The notes beneath the pieces are model-generated. The model did no database searches. It was not told the DNA's origin and was given only the letters and a program-made list of their open reading frames with translations. From positions 1 to 64,000 of the forward strand of contig CAZVKN010000008.1 of assembly GCA_964627035.1 (NCBI GenBank): a stretch of 64,000 nt of DNA, written 5' to 3'. This document shows positions 32,557-41,056 of this stretch, one piece after another. This DNA is from CAZVKN01 sp964627035. Its GTDB lineage: Bacteria > Electryoneota > AABM5-125-24 > Hatepunaeales > Hatepunaeaceae. Positions within the stretch are counted from its first letter, which is position 1. Every line of letters starts with the position of its first letter. The translations under genes were made by a program, and so were the position numbers.

Positions 32557-34034
32557 TCTGAGTCCTCCTTATCTTGTGAAATTGCCACTGCCGGTGGCAT
32601 TCTTTTTGTGTCTGTATTGTTCAAAGATGGAAGAACTCCTTCCCGCAGCATTCTTCCTATAGTCGAAGCAATCTCCACCAATCTCAATTCAGAAATTCCG
32701 AGTCGGTCATATTCCCGATAATATGCATCTGTTACGCTGGTAAATTGGTCAGATCTCGTCCGTTTCTGACGCGCATCCTTGACGAACAGTGCAACAGCTT
32801 CTATCAAGTCAGAAGTTACTTCAACACCGTCACGCTCCAATCCTGCACGGTATTCAGACCGTTCAAGTACATCTTTGACTGCTCCCAATCCTGTATGCTT
32901 ACCAAACACATAACGAATCTTAGCACCGACTAAATCTGGTGGAATTACCTGATAAATCGCCGGATCTATCAACAGCCCTGCGGTATGGATTCCTGATTCG
33001 TGGGTGAATACACCTTTACCGATGACCGGTTCGTGAGCAGATACCGGAATACCTGAAAACTCCTCGACCATCAACCGTAAATCGCGCAATCTCTCATATT
33101 TGAATCGCGGCAGTGTAACACCATACAAGAGTTTCAATGTCGTGACGACCTGATGCAACGGCGCATTCCCTGCTCGTTCACCCATTCCATTGGCGGTGCA
33201 GGTTGGTACGTTAATCCCGTGTGACATTGCTCTGACCGTATTGATATTCGCCATTCCGAAGTCGTTATGGAAATGACAAACAATATCTTTACCCGGAAAC
33301 TCCTTAACAATTCGTGGCATGTAATAGTCAACACCTTCAGGTGTGAAGCAGCCGACAGTATCAGGGAACGAATATCGCGTCCCCCCTGCTTCGTATCCTG
33401 CTTTGGCGAGTTCTATGGTATATTCAAGGTCAGCTCGACTGCCGTCTTCACCGCCGAACTCGACTTTCTCAACACCCCGCTCGCGAGCATACCTGATAGT
33501 GTCGCACTGCATGTTAATGTTCGCTTCACGGTAAAACTCAACCGGAAGATCGAGCCATTCTGAGCGGTCTCGTCCTTCGCGTCGAAGTAGAGTTCTACCG
33601 ATTTTATACTTCAAGTGCAAATCGGAACCGGATGTAAAGATAAAGAATGTCACATCATTTACATTGACATTGATATCCTCAAGTGTTTTGATTGTCGCAT
33701 CAATATCCTTGCGGTTTGAGCGGCACATTACCAGCATTTCAACATCCTTGCGAATATCACCCATCTTCTGACCCTGAACGATTAGCTGGAGCGCATGCCT
33801 GTCCGACAGTGCTGCAAACGGAAAACCAAGGTCAAGAATATCACATCCAATCTCAGACAGTTCCTTAGCCAGTTGATACTTTTGTCCCGGTGAAAATGCA
33901 ACTCCCGGCATTTGTTCACCATCGCGCAGGGTAGAGTCATAGATCTTGATCTTCTCCGGTGGCGGGAAGTTCAGATCACTTGTAAATTTTCTTGGATCAT
34001 TGATCAGATGATCCAGCGGTTCACGAAATTCCAT
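32553..34034 (-). CDS. Homocitrate/2-isopropylmalate synthase family protein
   Basis: About 493 residues. The acyltransferase TIM barrel has DSTLRDGEQMPGVAFS, the metal-binding CHFHNDFGMANINT, ANGMGERAGNAPLHQ and THESGIHTAGL. A LeuA-type C-terminal allosteric domain is not evident; the tail is short and charged. The family condenses acetyl-CoA with a 2-oxoacid. The DGEQ motif argues against Re-citrate synthase, which usually has a diverged signature. Start ATG at 34034 after GAGGACATT. Overlap with oah ties it to benzoyl-CoA degradation, which is unusual; the substrate is unknown. Confidence 0.85.
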   Translation of the reverse strand: MEFREPLDHLINDPRKFTSDLNFPPPEKIKIYDSTLRDGEQMPGVAFSPGQKYQLAKELSEIGCDILDLGFPFAALSDRHALQLIVQGQKMGDIRKDVEMLVMCRSNRKDIDATIKTLEDINVNVNDVTFFIFTSGSDLHLKYKIGRTLLRREGRDRSEWLDLPVEFYREANINMQCDTIRYARERGVEKVEFGGEDGSRADLEYTIELAKAGYEAGGTRYSFPDTVGCFTPEGVDYYMPRIVKEFPGKDIVCHFHNDFGMANINTVRAMSHGINVPTCTANGMGERAGNAPLHQVVTTLKLLYGVTLPRFKYERLRDLRLMVEEFSGIPVSAHEPVIGKGVFTHESGIHTAGLLIDPAIYQVIPPDLVGAKIRYVFGKHTGLGAVKDVLERSEYRAGLERDGVEVTSDLIEAVALFVKDARQKRTRSDQFTSVTDAYYREYDRLGISELRLVEIASTIGRMLREGVLPSLNNTDTKRMPPAVAISQDKEDSE

Positions 34035-34057
34035 ATAATGTCCTCTTTTTTCCTTAT

Positions 34058-34260
34058 GTCTCACGCAAAGACGCTAAGACGCAAAGGTTTTATAATAATG
34101 CTTCTTCAATTATTTTCAGAATTAGGTTATTTCCTCACAGCAGTCGGGTGTCAACCCGCCGTGGTTGACACATATATTGTTAATTTCAAGTGCTTATCTG
34201 TCAAGCACAGAGGCTTGACAGCTTAATATTTATTGTCATTCCTGACTTGATCCGGAATCC
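34058..34260. repeat. Intergenic cluster of half and whole palindromic repeats
   Basis: In order: half of a ctcacgcaaagacg-family repeat (34058-34086), a gtgtcaacccgccgtggttgacac hairpin (about 34147-34171), tgtcaagc/gcttgaca arms near 34190-34220, and a cctgacttgatccgg segment related to 28961-28981. No gene is present between the synthase and the PepSY protein. Confidence 0.65.
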
Positions 34261-34266
34261 AGTCAT

Positions 34267-34932
34267 TCAATCATCGTCATGCTCATATTCTTCAATTTCA
34301 ATTATCTCACCTGTTCCTGCATCCAACTCTATCTCTTTAACCGCTCCGTTAGCTCCGATGACAATCATCTCATAGATCAGGTATCCGTCATCTTCATCCA
34401 GTTCAAGTGCAAACAGCTTCCCTTTTACCAGACCGAGTGCAATGTCAATTGCTTCTACTGCTGAAATCTTTGCCAAACCGGGATACTCTGATGGGCTGTG
34501 TTCTACTTTCACACTACCCTGTTCAATTTTCTCTTCATCTTCGTCGTCTTCCCCCTTCTCCTTCTCCTTCTCCTTCTCCTCATCCTCATCATCTTCCTCT
34601 ACTGAAACACCCAATATCTTCCCATTACCTGCGTCAATGGCATACTCTTTGATTGCACCATCTTCTGTAGCAACCTCTACATCCCAAACCAGATAGCCAT
34701 CTTCGTTCTCAAGCTCAACCTCCAATATACCACCTTTAGCCTGTTTGAGAGCAATCTTGACAGCTTCATGAGGGGTGATCTTCGCCAGTTCTGGAAACTC
34801 CTGGGGGAAGTGTTTGACCTGAATAGAGCCTGCGCGAACATTCTCTGAGCCCTGTACAACATTAAACTGAGCTGTTGACAACGCAAGAGCCACAGCCAGA
34901 ACCGTTAAAACTAATTTGTGAAAATTGTTCAT
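34267..34932 (-). CDS. Secreted protein with two PepSY domains
   Basis: About 221 residues with a signal peptide (LVLTVLAVALALSTAQF). Two PepSY-type repeats (PELAKITPHEAVKIAL... and PGLAKISAVEAIDIAL...) are separated by a strongly acidic/Lys linker (EDDEDEEKEKEKEKGED). PepSY domains are thought to inhibit or chaperone exported enzymes. The start is ATG at 34932 after AGGAGTAAG; the longer frame to 34974 would hide the signal peptide. No pathway link. Confidence 0.85.
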   Translation of the reverse strand: MNNFHKLVLTVLAVALALSTAQFNVVQGSENVRAGSIQVKHFPQEFPELAKITPHEAVKIALKQAKGGILEVELENEDGYLVWDVEVATEDGAIKEYAIDAGNGKILGVSVEEDDEDEEKEKEKEKGEDDEDEEKIEQGSVKVEHSPSEYPGLAKISAVEAIDIALGLVKGKLFALELDEDDGYLIYEMIVIGANGAVKEIELDAGTGEIIEIEEYEHDDD

Positions 34933-35005
34933 TTTCTTACTCCTGATTTGAATTTGTGTTTCCCCCTCGCACAAAGACGCAAAGGTTTTTATGTGTAATC
35001 ATGGT

Positions 35006-35356
35006 TTAAACCTTTTCCGACATCACTTCACGTTTCCAGTAATCATGAAATGGTTTCCAATCGGCTTCGGTTTTAACGGGATCTCCTTCGGAAACCACTT
35101 CCATAGTAGGATTAATCAATCGAGACTTTGGTGGTGCAAGGTTTTCAATCCGAATGTACACAATAGGTAGACCGTCATCTTTGTGCGCTTCGGAAATTCT
35201 TATGTTATATTCTGCAAGTTCTTTGTCCCATTCCGGAAGTAGAACAACCTTTGCACCTTTTGGTAGCTGATCAGCGAAATCAGGATTTTCCAATAGGAAA
35301 AAATCAAACTCAGCACCTAATTGGGCATTTTTGTTTGCTAACAACTCATATTCCAT
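35006..35356 (-). CDS. DUF5647 family protein
   Basis: 116 residues with the family pattern EFDFFLLENPDFADQLPKGA and VVLLPEWDKELAEYN. It is typically found in small, probably toxin-antitoxin-like gene groups. An AAGGAACTGG site lies in the upstream gene, with an 11-base overlap. Confidence 0.8.
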   Translation of the reverse strand: MEYELLANKNAQLGAEFDFFLLENPDFADQLPKGAKVVLLPEWDKELAEYNIRISEAHKDDGLPIVYIRIENLAPPKSRLINPTMEVVSEGDPVKTEADWKPFHDYWKREVMSEKV

Positions 35357-35666
35357 TTTCCAGTTCCTTCTCGTATATTTTGCGGTAACTGTTCCAGTTT
35401 GACTTAATGTCGTTTATTCCAAATGTATACACTACATCGTTTTTGAAATCTTTTAACCACGTTTTTTCCATTGATCCGTCAGGATACATCCTATCAAAAT
35501 GCGGAAATCCGTGTGCGTTATCATAACGGATTACGTTATGCCATCTACCGTTGATGAACGCTTCATATTGCACAACGAAATGAATCACTTTTCCTTTGAC
35601 TGCAATATGCTCGCACCTGAATCGGTCGTTAGGTGACAATTCTCGTATATGGTTAGTTTCACCCAA
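35346..35666 (-). CDS. DUF7718-like small protein
   Basis: 106 residues with HFVVQYEAFINGRWHNVIRYD and AHGFPHFDRMYPDG, the core of a small family seen beside DUF5647 proteins and usually of unknown function. The start is TTG at 35666, three bases after the previous stop. It is the middle gene of a tight three-gene operon. Confidence 0.72.
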   Translation of the reverse strand: MGETNHIRELSPNDRFRCEHIAVKGKVIHFVVQYEAFINGRWHNVIRYDNAHGFPHFDRMYPDGSMEKTWLKDFKNDVVYTFGINDIKSNWNSYRKIYEKELENGI

Positions 35667-35668
35667 GC

Positions 35669-36004
35669 TCAGACCTTGTCCAACATCTGTCGCTTCCTCT
35701 GCTTTTTTAAATGACCATACTTCTCATTAAGCTCACGAAGGAAACCTTCTCGGTCAGCGAGATATTTCTTCCCCAATTCTTTGCGAATTTCCCGCTGATA
35801 TTTTACCGCGTCAAATTTCTTTTTCATTGCACAACCGAATAGCTCAGGCATTTCACCATCATCAAAATGACAACGCACTGCATCACGAATCATATAGTTC
35901 AGTTCCTCAAGATCATCCGCTTGCGTGAAGATGGACTCGCCGATGGCACGTGCGTCATAACCGCCTTCAACCGCTTCCTCAACGAGGAAATTTATTTCGC
36001 TCAT
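35669..36004 (-). CDS. HicB-like domain protein with basic C-terminal extension
   Basis: 111 residues. The first ~65 have the HicB-like pattern NFLVEEAVEGGYDARAIGES and EELNYMIRDAVRCHFDD, a group often misnamed 2-oxoisovalerate dehydrogenase. A basic helical extension (KYQREIRKELGKKYLADREG) of about 45 residues follows, which could bind DNA or a partner. It leads the operon with the DUF7718- and DUF5647-type proteins. Confidence 0.78.
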   Translation of the reverse strand: MSEINFLVEEAVEGGYDARAIGESIFTQADDLEELNYMIRDAVRCHFDDGEMPELFGCAMKKKFDAVKYQREIRKELGKKYLADREGFLRELNEKYGHLKKQRKRQMLDKV

Positions 36005-36006
36005 AA

Positions 36007-36345
36007 TTACTTCTTTGCATCTGTGTTATCACTCAATGGGTCAGCACCATACTGGTTTGAACCAATACTCCCCTTCACAAACAACAAACAGATTAACAGG
36101 TATAAATTGTAGAAAGGAACGAAATACAACCCTAAACAATACAAACCTGACATATTCATGTCATGAAAGCGTTTTACAATTTGAATTGTATTTACTCCCC
36201 AAAGAGCTAAAATCATTATGGCACCTGTATTTTCTTCAATGCTAGAAACAGCTAAACTAATGAAGAACCACACAAGAGCTCCAATCCAATACCGAAATAA
36301 CTCCTTTCTACTGATCCTCCCATCCATTGAAAAAAAACCGTTCAT
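36007..36345 (-). CDS. DUF805 family membrane protein
   Basis: 112 residues with the DUF805 pattern: FFSMDGRISRKELFRYWI at the N-terminus, VKRFHDMNMSGLY in the middle, and about three to four membrane segments. Function unknown. The start is ATG at 36345 after GGAGGAGAAG; the frame extends to 36405 without support. Confidence 0.85.
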   Translation of the reverse strand: MNGFFSMDGRISRKELFRYWIGALVWFFISLAVSSIEENTGAIMILALWGVNTIQIVKRFHDMNMSGLYCLGLYFVPFYNLYLLICLLFVKGSIGSNQYGADPLSDNTDAKK

Positions 36346-36387
36346 CCTAACTTCTCCTCCATTAGATCTAATGGTTTCAATCCTTAT

Positions 36388-36446
36388 GGTGTCGAGCGTC
36401 TCCACTCGACACCATTTCTTCTTTGCGCCTTAGCGACTTCGCGCGA
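36388..36446. repeat. Short hairpins, ggtgtcgag/ctcgacacc and a cttagcg half repeat
   Basis: The arms ggtgtcgag (36388-36396) and ctcgacacc (36405-36413) make a perfect 9-bp stem, followed by half of a ctttgcgccttagcgacttcgcgcgag repeat. It lies right after the stop of the fusion enzyme gene at 36448 and may end its transcript. Confidence 0.65.
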
Positions 36447-36447
36447 G

Positions 36448-38511
36448 CTAAATATTCATAATCTTCTTCGCGCTACTACCAATAACACCTCTCTGGCAAG
36501 CTTTCGTCAGCATAAACCCAGCCGAATGTTTCGCTTGGATTTCGAGCGATTGAGCCAACGTAGCTCCGCAAGATGCACGGACGCAGTCCATGATCGCTTT
36601 GACCGCAGCCTGTCCCATAGGATCGTCCGGCTGTGCTCCTGACCAGCTCGGAACTGTCACAGCACCATCTGCAACATCACGCTTGGAGATACCGTGATCC
36701 TCGCCGTTAGCAATCTGCCAGACCTTCGCAAGTGAATCCTCCAGCGAACCGGTAAAATCAACCAGCCAACCAGTGGCATCCTTGCCTCGAACGAACTTGC
36801 CCGTTAACAGCAGATCGAGCAGCTTGGTCTTGTCACCATCAGCAGCTTTTCTGAATGCCCAGTGTGTTCCTTCCATTCCCGGAACGACAGGCAGTGTCAC
36901 TTCAGGCATTCCGAGTTGTGTATTATCAAGTGACACCAGATAGTGACAATGCATCATCAGCTCGAGCATACCACCGAGGCAGCGTTTGCCGTCAATGAAT
37001 CCAACCGAAACGGCAAACTCATCGTTGAACCGACGTGCAGTCTCCGACCATGCTTTAGCAACGCTGAATCCGGCATTCTCATCCTTCAGTGCCGGATAGA
37101 ACTCGGTAGTATCCGCTCCGACCATTTGTGTTGACAGGTGGAAGTCACCGGTCAGGATCACACGATCAATACCTTCGGCTTTCAGCCAGTCCACAGCACG
37201 ATTCAGCTCCTTGACAACATCCCAGTTCAAAGACTCTCGACTCATTGTTACCACGCCGACCTTTCCGTCATGCTCGGCGTTGACATACAACTGCTGCCAT
37301 TCGTTTGAAGACATATCCTCGAACACTTCAGGATACCAGCAGCTACCTGCGGCTGCGGGATGCAGCTTGTGATAACGATTCACTCGGTTGATGATTCCAT
37401 CGGAACCGATTCCTCTCAGAGTAGCAACTATACCGTTGGTGAATTGCGCGCACAACTCACCGATAGCATTCATGTGCGTCAGATGTCCACGCTTCTCTTT
37501 CAGCATTAGAGAAGTCATTTGGAATATCGGTCCCAATAACCAATCGCTGAGTAGCTCAGGATCATCCAACGCCCAATCAACCGTAGGACGATTTGATGAA
37601 TACCAACTCTCACCACTCTCTTTACGACGAACCAATTCCGGTATCGGTCTGAATACTTCACCATACGTCTCAGCCAAATGATGCAAGCATGACCAAGTCA
37701 AGAAACTGGCACCAGGTCCGATTGCATCATGAGCGCGAATAGGATTCGGTCCTACCAATCTACGGACGAATTTGTCCAATTTCCAGAACGGCATGTTGGT
37801 AGCACGGTGATAACGTAATGCCGTCAATGTTATACCGCAGAACAGTATGTCCAAAATGAATGACCAATCATCACTGACCGGAACCGGAATCAAGCCCATT
37901 GCCCACAGCAGTTGCGTGATGTCCGACGGTTTCTCCTCAACCACTTCCCATATCTTGTTGATCTGGTGAGGGAATGACGGGTGAAGCACACCCACTCCAA
38001 GCTCTCTACTTGGAAAACCGGAGGTTACGGAACGAATTTGAACACCGGGGAACTGCCCCCTTAGAAGTTCATAATGTGCTCTTTTGACATTAAGAATCTC
38101 AGGGATAGCTTCCAATACAAATTTTGGTTTGTAATGGTTAAGACCAGCCGGAAGACTTGATCCGTCATAGCTGAACTTGACGATGTTCGCCATAATCTGA
38201 CCAGCAACTTTGGGACCGAATGATCCTTTCAGACCGGGATACTGATCACCGATTCCATCCGGTGCGTCAGGCATATCGAGCGTTACAATCGGAATATCGT
38301 AGGGCAACAATCTCGAACCGAACTGCATCGCTTTACCGCTACCGACGATTCCGTTACCGCCTGTGATTAGCAACGATCCACGATCACCAGCAGGACCAAA
38401 TACCTTATCAACCAATTCGCTTTCGTTGGTCGGTAATTTACCATTGGCAAAAATATCCAGTACCGATCCGAGTCCGATGGTTTCCAGCGTAGTTTTTCGC
38501 ATCTGTTTCAT
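36448..38511 (-). CDS. 3-hydroxyacyl-CoA dehydrogenase / enoyl-CoA hydratase fusion, divergent
   Basis: 687 residues. The N-terminal part resembles 3-hydroxyacyl-CoA dehydrogenase: a nucleotide-binding LLITGGNGIVGSG, FVLEAIPEILNVKRAHYELL, and GVLHPSFPHQINKIWEVVE in place of the usual GLHFFNP. From about 410 on is a crotonase domain: GGMLELMMHCHYLV with the catalytic Glu, GMPEVTLPVVPG. The order dehydrogenase-then-hydratase is the reverse of FadB. It could convert 2-enoyl-CoA to 3-oxoacyl-CoA in pimelyl- or glutaryl-CoA-derived beta-oxidation. An AAGGAGG site lies in the thiolase gene; the two are two bases apart. Confidence 0.78.
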   Translation of the reverse strand: MKQMRKTTLETIGLGSVLDIFANGKLPTNESELVDKVFGPAGDRGSLLITGGNGIVGSGKAMQFGSRLLPYDIPIVTLDMPDAPDGIGDQYPGLKGSFGPKVAGQIMANIVKFSYDGSSLPAGLNHYKPKFVLEAIPEILNVKRAHYELLRGQFPGVQIRSVTSGFPSRELGVGVLHPSFPHQINKIWEVVEEKPSDITQLLWAMGLIPVPVSDDWSFILDILFCGITLTALRYHRATNMPFWKLDKFVRRLVGPNPIRAHDAIGPGASFLTWSCLHHLAETYGEVFRPIPELVRRKESGESWYSSNRPTVDWALDDPELLSDWLLGPIFQMTSLMLKEKRGHLTHMNAIGELCAQFTNGIVATLRGIGSDGIINRVNRYHKLHPAAAGSCWYPEVFEDMSSNEWQQLYVNAEHDGKVGVVTMSRESLNWDVVKELNRAVDWLKAEGIDRVILTGDFHLSTQMVGADTTEFYPALKDENAGFSVAKAWSETARRFNDEFAVSVGFIDGKRCLGGMLELMMHCHYLVSLDNTQLGMPEVTLPVVPGMEGTHWAFRKAADGDKTKLLDLLLTGKFVRGKDATGWLVDFTGSLEDSLAKVWQIANGEDHGISKRDVADGAVTVPSWSGAQPDDPMGQAAVKAIMDCVRASCGATLAQSLEIQAKHSAGFMLTKACQRGVIGSSAKKIMNI

Positions 38512-38513
38512 TA

Positions 38514-39755
38514 TTACTTACCTCCTTCGCTGACTTTGAATATTCCGGCAATACCGACATCTCCAGCGGCACAGCCGAATATCAACACGTATCCACCGCC
38601 TTTGCTGACCGTATGCTCAAACGCTTCGATAGTAGCGCGGGTCAGTGTCGGACCTTGCGGATGACCGTAAATCATCGGACAGCCTGTATTGTTCATATTT
38701 TCCCAACCGCAATCAAACGACTTTGCGAAAATCAAATCGGTAACTGCAAACGGATTATGGCTGTAGATAGCAGTCATATCTTCCACACCGAGTCCGGTCT
38801 TGGCAAACAGCTTCTTGCAGGCTAACACTGGAGCTTCCGACATATAGCCGGCTTGAGCGCGATCTTCGGCGGATGCGATGAATTGAATGCTGATATCCGG
38901 TTCAGGGCTCAATTCACGTGCTTTCTCTTCGGTAGTAACCAGCAACATAGCTGAACCATCTGAAGCGTGAGTCTGACCACCTGCTGCAACGCAAGTATCC
39001 AGTTGGCGTTCCGTAAGGAACTGATCCAACGCCGTGTAGCGCCTGACACCATAGTCATCGTCAACCGTTCCGAGCGGTTTACCTTGAACGTTTAGTACCT
39101 GCATCGGTACCATTACCTTGTTCAGAAAACCGGAGTCTTTCGCTTCAAAATACTGTTGGTAGCGATGGAACGACAATTCAGCCACTTCCTTGAAATCGAG
39201 TTTGTACTTGCGCGATGTCCGTCCGGCACAAGCGATCATAGACGTCTCTCCGGTAGCTTGGTTGAACCCTTGCTGTCCGGATGACGGATCGTATCCAAAG
39301 TTGTCCCAGATATCGCTGATAACTTCGGTACGGCGGTATGTCCCTTGGTTAGGGAACACGCCTGCGGGTGAGTTACTGGTCTTGTCGAATGCGAGGACAC
39401 TGACTACATTTTGAGCTCCACCTTGCAGGTGAGCGGATGCTTTGGTGATGATTTGCAATCCGGTAGCGCACGCTTGTTCAACGTGGAAACCGGGGAGTCG
39501 CACACCCATGCTGTGTGAAAGGTAAGGCGAGTTCCAAAATTTGTACAGCCAGGGAATAGTTGACCCGCTGACCATGTATTCCAATTCGCTGATTGGAACC
39601 TTGCGTTTACCCAGAATATACGCCATAGCTTCGGCAGCAAACCGAGCTATATCCACTTCCGCCAGGGCGCTGGTATGCCATGCCGGAAACCAGCTTGCGC
39701 CCCACGTACCGTAAGGGATATAGGCGTTTGGGTACGTTGGAGTTACGTTTTTCAT
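38514..39755 (-). CDS. Divergent thiolase-family acyltransferase
   Basis: 413 residues. The active Cys is in VEQACATGLQIITKAS, His in YGHPQGPTLTR and a second Cys in FGCAAGDVGIAGIF. The N-terminal PYGTWGASWFPAW region and overall divergence set it apart from the classical thiolase at 25698. An AAAGGATC site precedes ATG. Paired with the fusion enzyme downstream, it probably removes acetyl-CoA at the end of the same beta-oxidation round. Confidence 0.82.
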   Translation of the reverse strand: MKNVTPTYPNAYIPYGTWGASWFPAWHTSALAEVDIARFAAEAMAYILGKRKVPISELEYMVSGSTIPWLYKFWNSPYLSHSMGVRLPGFHVEQACATGLQIITKASAHLQGGAQNVVSVLAFDKTSNSPAGVFPNQGTYRRTEVISDIWDNFGYDPSSGQQGFNQATGETSMIACAGRTSRKYKLDFKEVAELSFHRYQQYFEAKDSGFLNKVMVPMQVLNVQGKPLGTVDDDYGVRRYTALDQFLTERQLDTCVAAGGQTHASDGSAMLLVTTEEKARELSPEPDISIQFIASAEDRAQAGYMSEAPVLACKKLFAKTGLGVEDMTAIYSHNPFAVTDLIFAKSFDCGWENMNNTGCPMIYGHPQGPTLTRATIEAFEHTVSKGGGYVLIFGCAAGDVGIAGIFKVSEGGK

Positions 39756-39768
39756 AGATGATCCTTTG

Positions 39769-41046
39769 TTATAGTTTAGAATGTTTCTGTAGCACTATTA
39801 TTGATTCTGTTGACATAGTTTTATCTGTAAGACCTTTAACATTGGTTGGGCTATTCCTTGAAGGCATTCTCTTATTCGGGATGTTTCTTGTATACGTCCT
39901 AACATGGTAAAATCCATTTCTCTCGAAAAAGTCAATAATTGCAGTATCTGTTGGAAGTGTAATCCCTTTTACTCTGCGGTTTGAAACAACATAGCACACA
40001 TAGCCTAAAAACTTGACTACCTTTGAAACATTGCTACAGGAATTCAAAAGATCGCTGTAAAAGGAGGAAACCTCTAATGCTCTACTGTGATTTTCTTGAT
40101 CAATTACGCTTATCGCCATATCCAATTTAGGGATATTGAAATTTTGGATTTCGGATGATCTGACTCCACCCATCAGATGCTTATCAACCTTGAATGCAAC
40201 TTCATCTTCAATCCCAAGCCATTGATTCGACAATCTGGAGAATTGCCCATATGCTACTGTTGTAGAAGAATCCCCATAAGGAGGAGAAGTAATAACCAAA
40301 TCAATCGTACCTTCGCCTATGATATTCTGTGGAATGCAAATTGATGAGTCAAACTCTTCGATTCGTACTTGAGGCTTTCTTGTTAGCTCATTGTGGTGCG
40401 AAATATACTCCGTCAGTCCATCTAAATTCCTATTCAACTTGCTGAGCATTGTACCAAACACATCTGGATTAAACCCGTTTTCTATTCTGTCCTTTGCTCT
40501 GACGAGTTTGAATTCGCCGGGCTTGCTGATGGAACTTTCCCTAACTGTTTCGCTAAAAGCAATTGTAAAAAACAATCTAATTGCATCGTTAGGTATAGAA
40601 AAAACAAACTTTCTTAACAATGTAAGTTTTGCAATTGTTCTAGAATTAAACCAAAAGGTTAAATTTTTGAAGTCTGGTACAGGACTCTTTTCATTTTCTG
40701 AGTTCGGATCTTTTTTAGCAAATTCAGAGTACCTCTTTATCGCTTCCCGCAATTGTCCAATATCAATATTAGTACACTTTGATTTTGAGATCAATCGCGC
40801 TAATGGATTCAAATCTGTACCGATAACATCCAATCCTAACAATACACCTTCCACTAGAACGGTACCACTCCCACAAAATGGATCAAAAAGAAGTGTATGA
40901 TTTTTACTCTTATACTTTTTAAGGAGGCGTCTTGCAATCTGAGGTATCATCCTCGCTGGATAATCGTGATAACAATGAGTAAGATTCCTCGTGTTCTCTT
41001 TTCTAAAGTCCCAACTCAGTGCGCTATATGTTAGACTTGATTCCAT
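39769..41046 (-). CDS. DNA methyltransferase, probably N4-cytosine, of a restriction-modification system
   Basis: About 425 residues. The S-adenosylmethionine motif is LLFDPFCGSGTVLVEG and the catalytic motif is TSPPYGDS, typical of N4-cytosine enzymes. The start is placed at ATG 41046, just after the restriction gene's stop; a TTG at 41073 would overlap it. It lies directly downstream of an MvaI/BcnI-type nuclease, whose known relatives are paired with N4-cytosine methyltransferases. The codon use looks AT-richer than that of the pathway genes, suggesting acquisition. Confidence 0.88.
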   Translation of the reverse strand: MESSLTYSALSWDFRKENTRNLTHCYHDYPARMIPQIARRLLKKYKSKNHTLLFDPFCGSGTVLVEGVLLGLDVIGTDLNPLARLISKSKCTNIDIGQLREAIKRYSEFAKKDPNSENEKSPVPDFKNLTFWFNSRTIAKLTLLRKFVFSIPNDAIRLFFTIAFSETVRESSISKPGEFKLVRAKDRIENGFNPDVFGTMLSKLNRNLDGLTEYISHHNELTRKPQVRIEEFDSSICIPQNIIGEGTIDLVITSPPYGDSSTTVAYGQFSRLSNQWLGIEDEVAFKVDKHLMGGVRSSEIQNFNIPKLDMAISVIDQENHSRALEVSSFYSDLLNSCSNVSKVVKFLGYVCYVVSNRRVKGITLPTDTAIIDFFERNGFYHVRTYTRNIPNKRMPSRNSPTNVKGLTDKTMSTESIIVLQKHSKL

Positions 41047-41056
41047 AGGTTTGATG

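Noticed and set aside
32553..34034. Re-citrate synthase
   Set aside because: The active-site segment is the common TLRDGEQ type, which argues for the homocitrate/isopropylmalate branch; left as family-level only.
34407..34696. Ser/Pro-rich frames opposite the PepSY gene
   Set aside because: They mirror the Glu/Lys linker of the PepSY protein and have no independent support.
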